Positions 1 through 10,137 of a DNA stretch of 64,000 nt are shown here, in pieces. The number at the start of each line of letters is the position of its first letter. Positions within the stretch are counted from its first letter, which is position 1. The stretch is from the NCBI RefSeq assembly GCF_001014645.1, contig NZ_LASZ01000004.1:1-64000 (forward strand). The letters run 5' to 3'. The DNA is from Luteimonas sp. FCS-9. Lineage in GTDB: Bacteria; Pseudomonadota; Gammaproteobacteria; Xanthomonadales; Xanthomonadaceae. Below the pieces are notes generated by a model. It was not told the DNA's origin. It ran no database searches and saw nothing but the letters and a program-made list of their open reading frames with translations. Made by a program: the position numbers and the translations under genes.

Positions 1-855
1 GTCGATCACGTGGTCCAGGCCGTGCCGGTCCAGCAGCGCGGCGACTGCCGCCTCCAGTCGCGGCGCGTCCCAGTGCGGGTTGTAGCGCAGGTTGAACTGC
101 ACCGTCGCGCTGCCGGGGATCACGTTCGTCGCGCCGGTGCCGGCGGCGATGTTGCTGACCTGCAGGCTGGTCGGCGGAAACGACTCGAAGCCGTCGTCCC
201 AGTGGCGGCCGACGAGCTCGGCCAGCGCCGGCGCGAGCAGATGGATCGGGTTGCGCGCCTTGTCGGGATAGGCCACATGACCCTGCACGCCGCGCACGGT
301 CAGCGTGGCCGACAGGCTGCCGCGCCGGCCCACGCGCAGCAGGTCGCCCAGGCGCCGGGTCGACGACGGCTCGCCGGTGATGCACCAGTCGATGCGCGTG
401 CCGCGCTCGGCGAACGTGCGCGCGACCCGGCGCACGCCGTCGATCGCCGCGCCCTCCTCGTCGGAGGTCAGCAGCAGCGCCAGCGTGCCGGGATGGTCGG
501 GGTGTGCGGCGACGAAGCGCTCGGCGGCGACGACGAAAGCCGCGACGCTGCCCTTCATGTCGGCCGCCCCGCGCCCGTACAGCACGCCGTCGCGGATCTG
601 CGGCACGAACGGATCGGACCGCCATGCCTCGACCGGCCCGCTCGGCACCACGTCGGTGTGGCCCAGCAGCGCGAGCACCGGCCCGCCGTTCCCGTGCGTG
701 GCCCAGAGATTGTCGACCGCGCCGAAGCGCATCGACTCGATCGAAAAGCCCGCGGCTTGCAGCCGCGCGGCGATCAGCGCCTGGCAGCCGGCATCGTCGG
801 GGGTCACCGAGGGCCGCGCGATCAGGTCACGGGTGAGGTCGAGGACGTCGGACAT
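1..855 (-). CDS. dapE: Succinyl-diaminopimelate desuccinylase (3' end outside window)
   Basis: DapE hydrolyses N-succinyl-LL-2,6-diaminopimelate to LL-diaminopimelate and succinate in the succinylase branch of lysine/peptidoglycan synthesis. It is a cytoplasmic dinuclear zinc M20-family peptidase. The 285 N-terminal codons are present; the usual length is about 375, so the last quarter, including the final metal-ligand histidine, is off the window. Visible metal and catalytic residues are H66 and D68 in [10 protein letters not shown]99 in [10 protein letters not shown]133/E134 in TSDEEG and E162 in TGEPS, matching the E. coli numbering almost exactly. The reading frame is open to base 1. It is the last of a minus-strand block with yffB and dapD, which supplies its pathway partner. 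Confidence 0.97.
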   Translation of the reverse strand, partial: MSDVLDLTRDLIARPSVTPDDAGCQALIAARLQAAGFSIESMRFGAVDNLWATHGNGGPVLALLGHTDVVPSGPVEAWRSDPFVPQIRDGVLYGRGAADMKGSVAAFVVAAERFVAAHPDHPGTLALLLTSDEEGAAIDGVRRVARTFAERGTRIDWCITGEPSSTRRLGDLLRVGRRGSLSATLTVRGVQGHVAYPDKARNPIHLLAPALAELVGRHWDDGFESFPPTSLQVSNIAAGTGATNVIPGSATVQFNLRYNPHWDAPRLEAAVAALLDRHGLDHVID

Positions 856-872
856 GGAACCCTCTGGAAACC

Positions 873-940
873 GTGGGAGCGCGCTCGCGCGCGATGGCGC
901 GTTCCCGGTGGCGCCACATCGCGCGCGAGCGCGCGCCTAC
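873..940. repeat. REP-like inverted repeat (copy 1)
   Basis: An imperfect palindrome lies in the 93-bp gap between dapE and yffB. The left arm begins GTGGGAGCGCGCTCGCGCGC at 873 and the right arm ends GCGAGCGCGCGCCTAC at 940, with a short GC-rich loop. The same arm sequence recurs at 26452-26518 and 35432-35516, so this is a dispersed intergenic family, not a gene-specific terminator. The GTAG/GTGG head followed by a GC palindrome resembles RAYT-mobilised REPs of Stenotrophomonas. Confidence 0.75.
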
Positions 941-948
941 AGCGGCAT

Positions 949-1305
949 TCACGCGATGCCGAAGCGCTTCTTGAAGCCGTTGTCGCTGAATCCCTGCGTC
1001 ACCGTGCCGTCGTCGGTGACGACGACCGGGCGCCGGATCAGCTGCGGGTATTCGCGCAGCAGCAGCTTCCATTCCGCGTCGCTGGCCGCGCCCTTGCGGT
1101 TGTCGGGCAGCTGCCGCCACGTGGTCGAGGACTTGTTGACCATCGCCTCGAAGCCGCCGAGCTGGCCGGCCCACGCGACCAGCGTCTCGGGCGTCGGCTT
1201 GTCGTCGCGATAGTCGACGAACCTGTGTTCGACACCGAAGCGGTCGAGCCATTTGCGCGCCTTCTTGCAGGTGTCGCAGTTCTTCAGGCCGTGAATCGTC
1301 GTCAT
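949..1305 (-). CDS. yffB: Spx/MgsR/ArsC-family thioredoxin-fold protein, YffB type
   Basis: This 118-residue cytoplasmic protein has the ArsC/Spx thioredoxin-like fold. The N-terminus carries CDTCKKA with C10 and C13, a CxxC absent from classical one-cysteine ArsC. The C-terminal half has the conserved LLREYP...RRPVV stretch of the family. The chosen ATG at 1305 follows a GGAATTCCC region, and the open frame upstream has shadow-type composition. In E. coli yffB also sits directly beside dapE, which supports the assignment. The exact biochemical role is unknown; a glutathione-dependent thiol reductase is usually proposed. Arsenate reductase activity cannot be inferred. Confidence 0.85.
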   Translation of the reverse strand: MTTIHGLKNCDTCKKARKWLDRFGVEHRFVDYRDDKPTPETLVAWAGQLGGFEAMVNKSSTTWRQLPDNRKGAASDAEWKLLLREYPQLIRRPVVVTDDGTVTQGFSDNGFKKRFGIA

Positions 1306-1385
1306 GGGAATTCCAATGGAGCGCCGAAGCGGTTCGGCGGGACATCGGCGCGGGACGCGACGCAGCACGCCACGACCCGGGCCGC

Positions 1386-2219
1386 TCAGTCGGCCAGGCC
1401 GCGCAGCAGTTCGTTGACCGAGGTCTTGCTGCGGGTCTTCTCGTCGACCTGCTTGACGATGACCGCGCAGTACAGCGAATGCGAGCCGTCCTTCGCCGGC
1501 AACTGGCCCGAGACCACGACGCTGCCCGGCGGCACATAGCCGTAGGAGATCTCGCCGGTCGCGCGGTCGTAGATGCGCGTGGACTGGCCCAGGAACACGC
1601 CCATGCCGATCACGCTGTGGTGGCCGACGACGACGCCCTCGACGACCTCCGAGCGTGCACCGATGAAGCAGTGGTCCTCGATGATCGTCGGGCTGGCCTG
1701 CAGCGGCTCGAGCACGCCGCCGATGCCGGCGCCGCCGGACAGGTGCACGTGCCTGCCGATCTGCGCGCACGAGCCCACGGTGGCCCAGGTGTCGACCATC
1801 GTGCCCTCGCCGACGTAGGCGCCGATGTTGACGAAACTCGGCATCAGCACCACGTCGCGGCCGAAGTAGGTGCCGCGGCGCACCGCGGCGCCCGGCACCA
1901 CGCGCACGCCGGCGGCCTTGAACCTCGCCTCATCGAAGCCGGCAAAGCGCGCCTCGACCTTGTCCCAGAACGGCGCGGGCTGCGCGTCGACCACGGCCAT
2001 GTCGTTGCTGCGGAAGTACAGCAGCACGGCCTTCTTGAGCCACTCGTTGACCTGCCAGCCGCCGTTGCCATCAGGTTCGGCGACACGCAGCTCGCCCGAT
2101 TCCAGGCCCTGCATCGCCTGCTCGACCGCCGGTTTGACGACGTCGCCGATCTCGGCGGCGGTCAGCTCGGCGCGACGCGCGAACGCGTCCTCGATCAACG
2201 TCTGCAGGGCATGGGTCAT
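1386..2219 (-). CDS. dapD: 2,3,4,5-tetrahydropyridine-2,6-dicarboxylate N-succinyltransferase
   Basis: DapD transfers succinate from succinyl-CoA to tetrahydrodipicolinate, the step two before DapE in meso-DAP/lysine synthesis. The 277-residue product is the usual E. coli-type length. The N-terminal 100 residues are helical. Residues about 105-235 form the left-handed beta-helix of hexapeptide repeats (for example [17 protein letters not shown] and [16 protein letters not shown], the latter holding the catalytic/CoA loop). The ATG at 2219 is the only start that gives the family N-terminus. A cytoplasmic trimer is expected. It follows glnD closely, as in many Proteobacteria where glnD, dapD and map are neighbours. 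Confidence 0.97.
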   Translation of the reverse strand: MTHALQTLIEDAFARRAELTAAEIGDVVKPAVEQAMQGLESGELRVAEPDGNGGWQVNEWLKKAVLLYFRSNDMAVVDAQPAPFWDKVEARFAGFDEARFKAAGVRVVPGAAVRRGTYFGRDVVLMPSFVNIGAYVGEGTMVDTWATVGSCAQIGRHVHLSGGAGIGGVLEPLQASPTIIEDHCFIGARSEVVEGVVVGHHSVIGMGVFLGQSTRIYDRATGEISYGYVPPGSVVVSGQLPAKDGSHSLYCAVIVKQVDEKTRSKTSVNELLRGLAD

Positions 2220-2248
2220 GGCGGGTCTTCGTGGGGAAAACGGGGGCG

Positions 2249-4864
2249 CTATCGTGCCATGTCGCCATCGATCGACGCGAGCAGCGCGGCGCGCAGCGCC
2301 GCCTGTGCCGCCTCGTCGAGCGGCCGGCCGTCGCCGCCGACGAGCCGGAACACATCCTCGACCCGCTCGCCGAACGTCGCCACGCGCGCATCGTGCACGC
2401 GCACGCCGTGCTGGCGCAGCACGTGGGCGACGTCGGCCAGCAGGCCGGGCCGGTCGGTGCACACCAGGCTGAAGACCGTATGCCGGCCGTCGGCGCCGGG
2501 ATTGAACTCGATCCGCGGCGGCACGCGGAAATGCCGCAGATGGCGCGGCTGGGCGCGGCGCGCGGGGCGCAGATCGAGCGCGCCGCCGAGCACGGTGGCG
2601 AGCTTGCGCTCGATCGCGACCAGTTCCAGCGGATGCCGCGCGTCCATCGGCAGCACCTGGAAGACGTCGAAGATCGTGCCGCCCGGGCCGTCGAGCGCGC
2701 GCGCCTGCTGGATCGCCAGGCCCAGCCGGTCGAGCGTGATCACGATCGCCGAGAACAGGCCGTCGCGGTCGGGTGAGTGCACGAACACCTCCAGCGCCTG
2801 CGCGCCGGCCGCGAGCCGGCGCACGCGCACCACCAGTCCGCCCTCGGGGCTGTCGCGCAGCGCCAGCGCCTGCCAGACCACCTGGTCGGCGCGCCCGCGC
2901 AGGAAACTCTCCTGCGGGATCCGCGAGAACAGCGCGTCGGCCTGCGCATCGTCCACGCCGTGCGCCGACAGCAGGCCGCGCGCGCGGTCGCGCGCCTCGG
3001 CGATCCGCTCGATCGCCGCGACCGGATGCTCGAGCCCGCGCCGCAGCGCCAGCCGCGTGGCGATGCGCAGGTCGGTCAGCAGCCGGTCCTTCCAGGCGTT
3101 CCACAGCTTGGGCGAGGTCCCGGCGATGTCCGCGCAGGTCAGCAGGTACAGGTAATCCAGCCGCTCGCGGTCGGCGACCTCGGCGGCGAACTTGTGGATC
3201 ACCGCCGGGTCGGAGATGTCGAGCTTCTGCGCGCTGGTCGACATCAGCAGGTGGCGCCGGACCAGCCATTCGACCAGCGCGGTGTCGGCCTCGCCCAGGC
3301 CGTGGCCCTCGCAGAACGCGCGCGCATCGACCGCGCCCAGTTCCGAATGGTCGCCGCCGCGGCCCTTGCCGATGTCGTGGAACAGCCCGGCCAGCAGCAA
3401 CAGCTCGGGCTTGCGCAGCTGCGGCCACACTTCATGCGCGGTCGAGAAGCGCTCGTCGGGCGCCTCGGACGCGAAGCTGGCGATGTTGCGCAGCACCGCC
3501 AGCGTGTGCTGGTCGACGGTGTAGACGTGGAACAGGTCGAACTGCATCCGGCCGGTGACGTTGGCGAACTCGGGGATCCAGACGCCGAGCACGCCGAGCC
3601 GCGCCATCCGCTCGAGCGTGCGCACCGGCGTGGGCCCGCGCAGCAAGGCCGTGAACTGCTCGCGCAGCGCCGGCGACGCGCTGCGCCACGACGGCAGCGC
3701 ATGCAGCGACTCGGCCAGCGCGCGCGCGGTCTGCGAGTGCAGGCCGCGCAGGGCCTGGTGGTCGGCCCAGATCGCGAACAGGTCGAACACCCGCGCGATG
3801 TCGCCGCCCGGCCAGACGTCGTCGCGGGCCACCAGGTAGCCGCGCTGCACGCCGAACTCGGCATCGAGCGGCCGCAGTTCGCCCTCGCCCTCGATCTGCT
3901 CCTCGAAGCGCTGCAGCATGCGCTCGCTGATCCGCTGCACCACCGAGGCGCTGCGGTAGAACTCCTGCATCATCTTCTCGACCAGCGGGTTGTCCGCCTG
4001 CTCGACGTGGTGCAGCCGCGCGGCCAGCGCCTTCTGGTAGTCGAACCGCAGCCGCTCCTCGGCCTTGCCCGCCACCAGGTGCAGGCCGAAGCGCAGCCGT
4101 GAGAGCGTGCGCCGTTCGCGCTCGAGCGTGGCGTGCTCGTCGACGCCGAGCTGGCCGAGCGCGATCAGTTCCTCCAGGCCGTAGATGCCGAGCACGCGCC
4201 GCGCCATCCAGCGCAGGTTGTGCACGTCGCGCAGGCCGCCGGGGCCGTCCTTGATGTTCGGCTCGAGGTTGTCGGCGGTGTCGCCGTAGCGCGCGTGCCG
4301 GGTCTCGAGCTCGCGACGCTTGGCGTGGAAGAAATCGGCGGCCGGCCAGACGCCGGGATCGGCGATCGCGTCCATCAGCGCGCGGACCTCGCCGATGTTG
4401 GCCAGCAGCGGGCGCGCCTCGAGCAGCGCGGTCAGCACGGTGGCGTCGGCGGCGGCCTCGGTGCATTCGTCGAAGCTGCGCACCGCATGGCCGACCGGCA
4501 GCCCCAGGTCCCACAGCAGCGCCAGCATCCGGCTCAGGGACTGCGCATGCGCGGCCTGCACCTGCGGTTCGCCGATGACCAGCAGGTCGATGTCCGAATG
4601 CGGGAACAGCTCGCCGCGGCCGTAGCCGCCGACCGCGAACAGCGCCAGCGCGGCCTCGCCGGGGATGCAGCGCGCCCAGGCCTTGCGGACCCAGCCGTCG
4701 ACGGCGTTGGCGCGCGCGGCCAGCAGCCGGTCGATGTGCTGGCCGGCGTCGAAGCCCTGGACCAGCCGCGCGTCGTGCGCGGCGAGCGCCTCGCGCGCTT
4801 CCGCCACCCAGGCCGCGTCGCCGTCCTCGGCTGCGGGTGCGGTGGCGGCGGCGCGCTCGCCCAC
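2249..4864 (-). CDS. glnD: Bifunctional PII uridylyltransferase/uridylyl-removing enzyme
   Basis: GlnD senses glutamine and uridylylates or de-uridylylates PII (GlnB/GlnK). The 871-residue protein has the full family layout. The N-terminal nucleotidyltransferase shows [18 protein letters not shown] at 79-96, with metal-binding D91 and D93. There is a central GlnD helical region, an HD domain with [14 protein letters not shown] for the removing activity, and two C-terminal ACT domains that bind glutamine, the last ending near the C-terminus. The start is GTG at 4864, one base after the map stop (TGA-C-GTG), so translational coupling with map is likely. Confidence 0.97.
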   Translation of the reverse strand: MGERAAATAPAAEDGDAAWVAEAREALAAHDARLVQGFDAGQHIDRLLAARANAVDGWVRKAWARCIPGEAALALFAVGGYGRGELFPHSDIDLLVIGEPQVQAAHAQSLSRMLALLWDLGLPVGHAVRSFDECTEAAADATVLTALLEARPLLANIGEVRALMDAIADPGVWPAADFFHAKRRELETRHARYGDTADNLEPNIKDGPGGLRDVHNLRWMARRVLGIYGLEELIALGQLGVDEHATLERERRTLSRLRFGLHLVAGKAEERLRFDYQKALAARLHHVEQADNPLVEKMMQEFYRSASVVQRISERMLQRFEEQIEGEGELRPLDAEFGVQRGYLVARDDVWPGGDIARVFDLFAIWADHQALRGLHSQTARALAESLHALPSWRSASPALREQFTALLRGPTPVRTLERMARLGVLGVWIPEFANVTGRMQFDLFHVYTVDQHTLAVLRNIASFASEAPDERFSTAHEVWPQLRKPELLLLAGLFHDIGKGRGGDHSELGAVDARAFCEGHGLGEADTALVEWLVRRHLLMSTSAQKLDISDPAVIHKFAAEVADRERLDYLYLLTCADIAGTSPKLWNAWKDRLLTDLRIATRLALRRGLEHPVAAIERIAEARDRARGLLSAHGVDDAQADALFSRIPQESFLRGRADQVVWQALALRDSPEGGLVVRVRRLAAGAQALEVFVHSPDRDGLFSAIVITLDRLGLAIQQARALDGPGGTIFDVFQVLPMDARHPLELVAIERKLATVLGGALDLRPARRAQPRHLRHFRVPPRIEFNPGADGRHTVFSLVCTDRPGLLADVAHVLRQHGVRVHDARVATFGERVEDVFRLVGGDGRPLDEAAQAALRAALLASIDGDMAR

Positions 4865-4865
4865 G

Positions 4866-5648
4866 TCAGAGGAACGCGTCGTTGTCGTCGCCCGGGATCC
4901 GGGTCAGCACGTCGACGCCGTCGGCGGTGACCGCGACCGTGTGCTCCCACTGCGCCGAGAGCTTGCGGTCCTTGGTGACCACGGTCCAGCCGTCGGGCAG
5001 CACCTTCGTGAACCGGGTGCCCTCGTTGATCATCGGCTCGATCGTGAAGGTCATGCCGGCCTCGAGCACGACACCGGCGCCCGGCGTGCCGTAGTGCAGC
5101 ACCTGCGGCTCGTCGTGGTAGACCTTGCCGATGCCGTGGCCGCAGTACTCGCGCACGACGCTGAAGCGCTCGGCTTCCGCGTACTTCTGGATCGCATGGC
5201 CGACGTCGCCGAGCGTGGCGCCGGGCCGCACGGCGCGGATACCGCGCCACATCGCCTCGCGGGTCACCTCGACCAGCCGCCGCGCCATCACCGACGGGGT
5301 GCCGACGAAGTACATCCGGCTGGTGTCGCCGTGCCAGCCGTCCTTGATGACGGTCACGTCGATGTTGATGATGTCGCCATCCTTGAGCACCTTGGCATCG
5401 CTCGGAATGCCGTGGCAGATGACGTTGTTGGCCGAGATGCAGGTCGTCTTGGGATAGCCCTTGTAGCCGACGTTGGCCGGGATCGCGCCCTGCACGTTGA
5501 CGATGTGGTCGTAGCAGATGCGGTCCAGCTCGTCGGTGGTCACCCCGGGCTTCACGTACGGGGCGACGACCTGCAGGACTTCGGCGGCCAGGCGGCCGGC
5601 CACGCGCATCTTCTCGATCTCGTCGGGCGTCTTGGTCTGAATGCTCAT
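4866..5648 (-). CDS. map: Type I methionine aminopeptidase
   Basis: Map removes initiator methionine from nascent proteins at the ribosome. The 260-residue length equals E. coli Map. The metal and catalytic residues are visible: H79 in CHGIP, D97 in NIDVTV, D108 in HGDTSR, then the histidine in GHGIGKVYH, the glutamate in TIEPM and the final glutamate in QWEHT. No N-terminal extension or zinc finger is present, so it is type Ia. The ATG at 5648 gives the canonical MSIQTKTPDEIEKMR start. No Shine-Dalgarno sequence precedes it and a GATAAT box lies 6 nt upstream, suggesting a leaderless message (see findings). Confidence 0.98.
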   Translation of the reverse strand: MSIQTKTPDEIEKMRVAGRLAAEVLQVVAPYVKPGVTTDELDRICYDHIVNVQGAIPANVGYKGYPKTTCISANNVICHGIPSDAKVLKDGDIINIDVTVIKDGWHGDTSRMYFVGTPSVMARRLVEVTREAMWRGIRAVRPGATLGDVGHAIQKYAEAERFSVVREYCGHGIGKVYHDEPQVLHYGTPGAGVVLEAGMTFTIEPMINEGTRFTKVLPDGWTVVTKDRKLSAQWEHTVAVTADGVDVLTRIPGDDNDAFL

Positions 5649-5654
5649 CGCGGC

Positions 5655-5660
5655 ATTATC
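5655..5660 (-). promoter_or_regulatory. map: Possible -10 box for map
   Basis: On the minus strand GATAAT occupies 5660-5655, ending 6 nt before the map ATG. No convincing -35 hexamer is found at the 16-18 bp distance. Transcription would begin at or next to the start codon, which fits a leaderless transcript. The 235 bp from 5649 to 5883 between map and the divergent pilus genes otherwise show no gene. Confidence 0.35.
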
Positions 5661-5883
5661 GCCCAGATCGGCATCGCCTTGCCGGCTGCGCCCCGCGCGG
5701 GCCCGGGAACAGGTGAGAAATTGCACATGGCAGGCGGCGACTTCACGGCCGGGTCACGAGGCCGTCACCGGCGCCGATTCCACACTCGCGACAGATGGGC
5801 CTCCCGGCTGCTGAATGGGGCGTGATGCCGCCCCGGCCGGGTCACCCGCATGCCATTTCGATCTCACAGGACGGAGATTCTCC

Positions 5884-6426
5884 ATGCGCACCATCCCGCT
5901 GACCGCCGCCACGCTGCTCGCGCTGTTCGCCGGCAGCGCCCACGCCGACATCACCGGCCAGGTCGACGCCACCATGACGCTGCAGGCCGGTTGCGTCATC
6001 AACGGCGTCGACACCCCGGACGGAACCGCCTTCGGCACCCTGGGCACGCTCGACTTCGGCACCGAGACCACCGTGTTCGACCAGGCCGATGCCGAGGTGC
6101 AGAGCGCCGGCAGCGCGATCACGATCCGCTGTTCGGAAGGCGTGGCGCCGACCATCGCCTTCGACGGCGGTCTCAACCCCGGCGCGGCGCCGGACGGCGA
6201 CGGCAGCCGTGCGCTCGCGCTGCAGGGCGGCGCGGACACGCGCTACATCAGCTACGAGCTGTACTCCGATGCCGGCCGCTCGGCGGTCATCGCCGACGGC
6301 GAACCGCTGACCCTGCCGGCCGACGGCACGGCGCAGACGGTGAACGTCTACGGCCGCGCCTTCGGCGGCGCGGCCCTGCTGCCGGGCACCTACACCGATG
6401 TCATCGGCGTCGTGATCACGCTCTGA
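5884..6426 (+). CDS. Spore coat U domain pilus subunit (archaic chaperone-usher, CsuA/B-like)
   Basis: The first gene of a chaperone-usher locus encodes a 180-residue secreted pilin. Residues 1-21 form a signal peptide ending SAHA before DITGQ. The mature part is one spore-coat-U (SCPU) Ig-like domain with two cysteines (AGCVING and IRCSEG) that probably form the family disulfide, and a C-terminal beta strand ending TDVIGVVITL. The ATG at 5884 is preceded by an excellent AGGACGGAG site. The subunit should be held by the PapD-like chaperone and assembled by donor-strand exchange through the usher downstream. Being first and best-initiated, it is probably the major rod subunit. Confidence 0.85.
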   Translation: MRTIPLTAATLLALFAGSAHADITGQVDATMTLQAGCVINGVDTPDGTAFGTLGTLDFGTETTVFDQADAEVQSAGSAITIRCSEGVAPTIAFDGGLNPGAAPDGDGSRALALQGGADTRYISYELYSDAGRSAVIADGEPLTLPADGTAQTVNVYGRAFGGAALLPGTYTDVIGVVITL

Positions 6427-6433
6427 CCGCACC

Positions 6434-6991
6434 GTGGTCCGCGCACGCCCGGTCGACGCCGGCCGCCTGCGCCCCGCCGGCGCGCTGCTCGCCTGCCTGC
6501 TCGCAGCGGCGCCGTGCGGTCTGCAGGCCGACACCCAGGCGACCTTCCCGGTCTCGGCCACGGTGATCCCGGGCTGCGCGATCGACGGACTGGGCAGCGA
6601 GGGCGCGGCCGGGCTGCTGGCGACGCTGGACTTCGGCAGCGACAGCGCGCTCTCGACCGCGGTGCGCACCGCAGACGCGGCCGCGGCGCAGACGGTCACG
6701 CTGCGATGCACCGCGGGCGTGGTGATGCGCATGCGCATCGACGGCGGTGCGCACGCCGCGGGCGGGACGCGCCAGCTGCGTCACGCCTCGGCCGATCGCC
6801 GCCTCCCCTACCGGCTGTACCGCGATGCGGCCTTCACCCAGGAGATCGGGATCGACCAGGCCCAGGCGATCACCATTCCCGGCACCGGCACGCCCGGCAT
6901 CGTGCTGCCGATCCACGGCCGGCTCGCGCTGCCCGGCGACGCGCTGCCGGGCGTCTACGCCGACACCGTCACCGTGACGCTGGACTGGTGA
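6434..6991 (+). CDS. Second spore coat U domain pilus subunit
   Basis: A 185-residue SCPU-domain protein starts at GTG 6434, 7 bp after the previous stop. A hydrophobic signal segment (about residues 14-32, ending GLQA) precedes the domain. Paired cysteines occur in IPGCAIDG and LRCTAGV, and the C-terminus ends VYADTVTVTLDW, the family's last strand. It is paralogous to the preceding gene in domain plan but clearly diverged, so it is likely an adaptor or minor subunit. It is co-transcribed with the chaperone that begins 33 bp downstream. Confidence 0.82.
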   Translation: MVRARPVDAGRLRPAGALLACLLAAAPCGLQADTQATFPVSATVIPGCAIDGLGSEGAAGLLATLDFGSDSALSTAVRTADAAAAQTVTLRCTAGVVMRMRIDGGAHAAGGTRQLRHASADRRLPYRLYRDAAFTQEIGIDQAQAITIPGTGTPGIVLPIHGRLALPGDALPGVYADTVTVTLDW

Positions 6992-7024
6992 GGCCGCCCG
7001 ATCCGCCATCGACAAGGAAACGTC

Positions 7025-7798
7025 ATGCCCCCGCTCCCCGGCCGCCTCCCCCCGTTCGCCCACGTGCGCCGCTGGCTGCTCGCCGCGGGGCTGGCGCTGG
7101 CGACGACGGCGGCTCCGGCCGCCAACTCGCTGCTGATCTGGCCGGTCAACCCGACGATCCGGCACGGCGAACAGGCCACCGCGCTGTGGATCGAGAACCA
7201 GGGCCGGACCACCGCACACCTGCAGTTGCGGGTGTTCGAATGGCACCAGGTCGACGGCGAGGACGACTACCGCCCGCAACAGGACGTCGTCGGCTCGCCG
7301 CCGATGACCCGGATCGCGCCGGGCCAGCGGCAGTTGGTCCGCCTGACCCGGACCACCCCCACACCAGTCGCCCGGGAACTCGCCTACCGGATCGTCGTCG
7401 ACGAGATCCCGGTGCAGGCCGCCGAGGAGGCGCCGGCCGGCACGCCGGTCGGCGTGCGCTTCCAGTTCCGCTACTCGATCCCGCTGTTCGTCCGCGGCGA
7501 GGCCGCCGGACGCGATGGACCGCAACTGGCCTGGGAGCTGCAGCAGCGCGACAGCGGGACCTTCCTGGTGGTCCACAACCGCGGCCCGCGGCACGCCCGG
7601 CTGACCGGGCTGGGCTTCCGCCGCCCAGGGGGAGCGCATGTCCCGCTGGAGAACGCGCAACTGGGCTACGTGCTCGCCGGCAGCTTCGCACGCTGGCCGC
7701 TGGCCAATGCCACGCAGGCCGACGGCGCGCTGGAGGCGCACGTCGACGACCACCGGCGCACCCGCACGATCCCGCCGGTGCAGGCACCGGGGCGCTGA
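7025..7798 (+). CDS. Periplasmic PapD-like pilus chaperone (archaic type)
   Basis: A 257-residue periplasmic chaperone for the neighbouring pilins. Signal peptide approximately residues 15-33 (cleavage near APA|ANSLL). The N-terminal Ig domain begins SLLIWPVNPTI and contains ATALWIENQG. The G1-like strand region VGVRFQFRYSIPLFVR and the second Ig domain follow. It gives subunits a missing beta strand and delivers them to the usher. The ATG at 7025 gives the signal peptide. Its TGA overlaps the usher ATG by one base (TGATG), so the two are translationally coupled. Confidence 0.88.
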   Translation: MPPLPGRLPPFAHVRRWLLAAGLALATTAAPAANSLLIWPVNPTIRHGEQATALWIENQGRTTAHLQLRVFEWHQVDGEDDYRPQQDVVGSPPMTRIAPGQRQLVRLTRTTPTPVARELAYRIVVDEIPVQAAEEAPAGTPVGVRFQFRYSIPLFVRGEAAGRDGPQLAWELQQRDSGTFLVVHNRGPRHARLTGLGFRRPGGAHVPLENAQLGYVLAGSFARWPLANATQADGALEAHVDDHRRTRTIPPVQAPGR

Positions 7799-10137
7799 TG
7801 CCCCGCCCCGCCCCCGCGTGCCTGGCCTCGGCGCTGCTGTGCGCAGGGCTGTCGCCTGCACTGGCGGCGCCGCCCGGCGGCCTGCCGCCGCCTCCGCGGG
7901 CCGCCGACGCCGCCGGCGAGGGCGTGGTGCACCTGGAACTGGTCGTCAACGGGCTGGGGTCGGGGCGCGTGGTGCCGGTCGAGCTGCGCGACGGCCACTA
8001 CCTGGTCGACGCGGCCGCGCTGCGCGCGCTGCACGTGCGCGTCGACGCCGCCGACGCGCCGGACGGGGACGGTCGCGTCGCGGTCGACCGCCTGCCGGGC
8101 GTCGAGGTCGGCTACGACGTCGCCAACCTGCGGCTGCTCGTGCAGGTGCCGGCCGACTGGTTGCCGGCACAGCACTTCGACAGCGGCGCCGCGCCCGCCC
8201 GCCACCCCTCGCGCGCCAGCCGTGGAATGCTGCTCAACTACGATCTCTACGCCACGCGGGCGCCGCACGCGTCCACCGCGACCTCGCTGTGGACGGACGT
8301 GCGCCTGTTCGGCGATGCCGGCACGGTGTCGTCGTCGGGCGCCTGGCGCCACGGCGGCGCCGGCGGGCGGTCGTTCGTCCGCTACGACACGCGATGGCAG
8401 CGCGTCGACGAGGCGCGCGTGCGGCTGTGGGAGGCAGGCGACCTGATCACGCGCGGGCCGACGTGGACCTCGCCGGTCCGGATCGGCGGCGTGCAGTTCT
8501 CGCGCGACTTCTCGCTCCGGCCCGACATCGTCACCTACCCGCTGCCGGCGTTCTCCGGCCAGGCCGGCGTCCCGTCGGCGGTCGACCTGTTCGTCAACGG
8601 CAGCCTCGCCGCACGCGAGCGCGTCGATCCCGGCCCCTTCGCGCTGACCGACGTGCCGTTCATCAACGGCGCCGGCGAGGCGGTGGTGGTGGTGACCGAC
8701 GCGCTGGGCCGGCAGGTCGCCACGACCGTCCCGTTCTACGTCAGCAGCCGTCTGCTCGCGCCGGGCCTGAGCGACTTCGCGCTAGCGGCCGGCGCGCTGC
8801 GCCGCGAGTACGGCGTCGAGGACTTCGCCTACGGCCCGGTCGTGGCCTCGGCCGCCTACAGCCGCGGCCTCACCGACGTGCTGACCGTCGAGGCGCTCGG
8901 CGAGGCGGCCGGCGACCTGGCCCGGGTCGGTGCCGGCGGCGTGGTCCGGATCGGCATGCTGGGCGTGGTCAATGCCGCCTACAGCCGCAGCGCATCGCGC
9001 GGCCGGACCGGCGGACAGTTCGACGTCGGCTACCAGTACGCCCGCCGCGGGTTCACGCTGTCGGCGCAGCATCAGCGCGGCGACCGCGACTTCGTGGACC
9101 TCGCCCGCTACGACCCCCGCACCACGCTGCCGTTCCGGCCGCGGACGACGGTCGTCGCCGGCAGCGTGGCGCTCGGACGCTGGGGCAGCCTGGGACTGGG
9201 CCATTTCGCGGTCGAGAACGCCGACGACACGCGGACCCGGCTGGTCAACCTGTCGTGGAGCGTGTCGCCATGGCGGGACGTCGGGGTGTACCTGTCAGGC
9301 AATCGCGACATCGACACCGGCGACTGGTCGGCGGTCGCGCAACTGGTGGTATCGCTGCAGCAAGGCAACATCACCGCGACGCACGACCGCTCGCGCGATC
9401 GCGCAGGCGCCCATCGGCTGCGCTACACCCGCCCGGTCCCCACCGATGGTGGCCTGGGCCTGGGGCTGGGCTACAGCCGCTTCGACGCGGGCGACGACCA
9501 GGTCCAACTGGACGCGCTGTGGCGCGGCCGCCACGTCCAGTTCGGCGGCGGCGTTCGCGGCGCCGCCGGCGCCCACACGCTGTGGGCCAACGCCGCCGGC
9601 GCGATCGTGCGGATGGACGGCGGCACCTTCCTGTCGAACCGGATCTCCGACGCCTTCGTGGTGGTGGACACCAACGGCTTCCCCAGCATCCCGGTGCGCT
9701 ACGAGAACGTAACCGTGGGCACGACCGACCGCCATGGCCGCCTGCTGGTGCCGTGGTCGGGCGCGCACTATGCGGCGAAATTCGAGATCGACCCGCTGCA
9801 ACTGCCCGCGCACGTGCACACGCCGGTCGTCGAGCAACGCGTCGCGGTCCGGCGCGGCAGCGGCTACGTGATGCGCTTCCCGGTCGAACGCGCCGTCGCG
9901 GCCCTGGTCACGCTGCACGACGCCCAGGGCGCGGTCCTCCCGCCCGGCACGCCGGTGACCAGCGACCAGGGCGAGACGGCGCACGTGGGCTGGGACGGGC
10001 TGGTCTACCTGTCGGCGCTGGCGCCCGACAACACCCTCACCGCGCATCCGGCCGGCCGCCCGCCGTGCACCGTGCGCTTCGCGGTCGATCCCGCCTACGA
10101 AGGGGTCGCGCGGATCGGCCCCCTGGCCTGCCGGTGA
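7798..10137 (+). CDS. Fimbrial outer-membrane usher (archaic, CsuD-like)
   Basis: The 779-residue usher forms the outer-membrane pore through which the pilus is assembled. A signal peptide of about 23 residues ends ALA before APPGG. An N-terminal chaperone-binding segment (to about 120) precedes the 24-strand barrel. Typical usher motifs include YDLYATRA, RPDIVTYPLPAFSGQAGVPS and VDLFVNGS, and plug and C-terminal domains end in CTVRFAVDP. It is shorter than gamma/FGL ushers, as expected for archaic systems. The ATG overlaps the chaperone stop and its own TGA overlaps the next ATG, so the three genes are one translational unit. Confidence 0.9.
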   Translation: MPRPAPACLASALLCAGLSPALAAPPGGLPPPPRAADAAGEGVVHLELVVNGLGSGRVVPVELRDGHYLVDAAALRALHVRVDAADAPDGDGRVAVDRLPGVEVGYDVANLRLLVQVPADWLPAQHFDSGAAPARHPSRASRGMLLNYDLYATRAPHASTATSLWTDVRLFGDAGTVSSSGAWRHGGAGGRSFVRYDTRWQRVDEARVRLWEAGDLITRGPTWTSPVRIGGVQFSRDFSLRPDIVTYPLPAFSGQAGVPSAVDLFVNGSLAARERVDPGPFALTDVPFINGAGEAVVVVTDALGRQVATTVPFYVSSRLLAPGLSDFALAAGALRREYGVEDFAYGPVVASAAYSRGLTDVLTVEALGEAAGDLARVGAGGVVRIGMLGVVNAAYSRSASRGRTGGQFDVGYQYARRGFTLSAQHQRGDRDFVDLARYDPRTTLPFRPRTTVVAGSVALGRWGSLGLGHFAVENADDTRTRLVNLSWSVSPWRDVGVYLSGNRDIDTGDWSAVAQLVVSLQQGNITATHDRSRDRAGAHRLRYTRPVPTDGGLGLGLGYSRFDAGDDQVQLDALWRGRHVQFGGGVRGAAGAHTLWANAAGAIVRMDGGTFLSNRISDAFVVVDTNGFPSIPVRYENVTVGTTDRHGRLLVPWSGAHYAAKFEIDPLQLPAHVHTPVVEQRVAVRRGSGYVMRFPVERAVAALVTLHDAQGAVLPPGTPVTSDQGETAHVGWDGLVYLSALAPDNTLTAHPAGRPPCTVRFAVDPAYEGVARIGPLACR

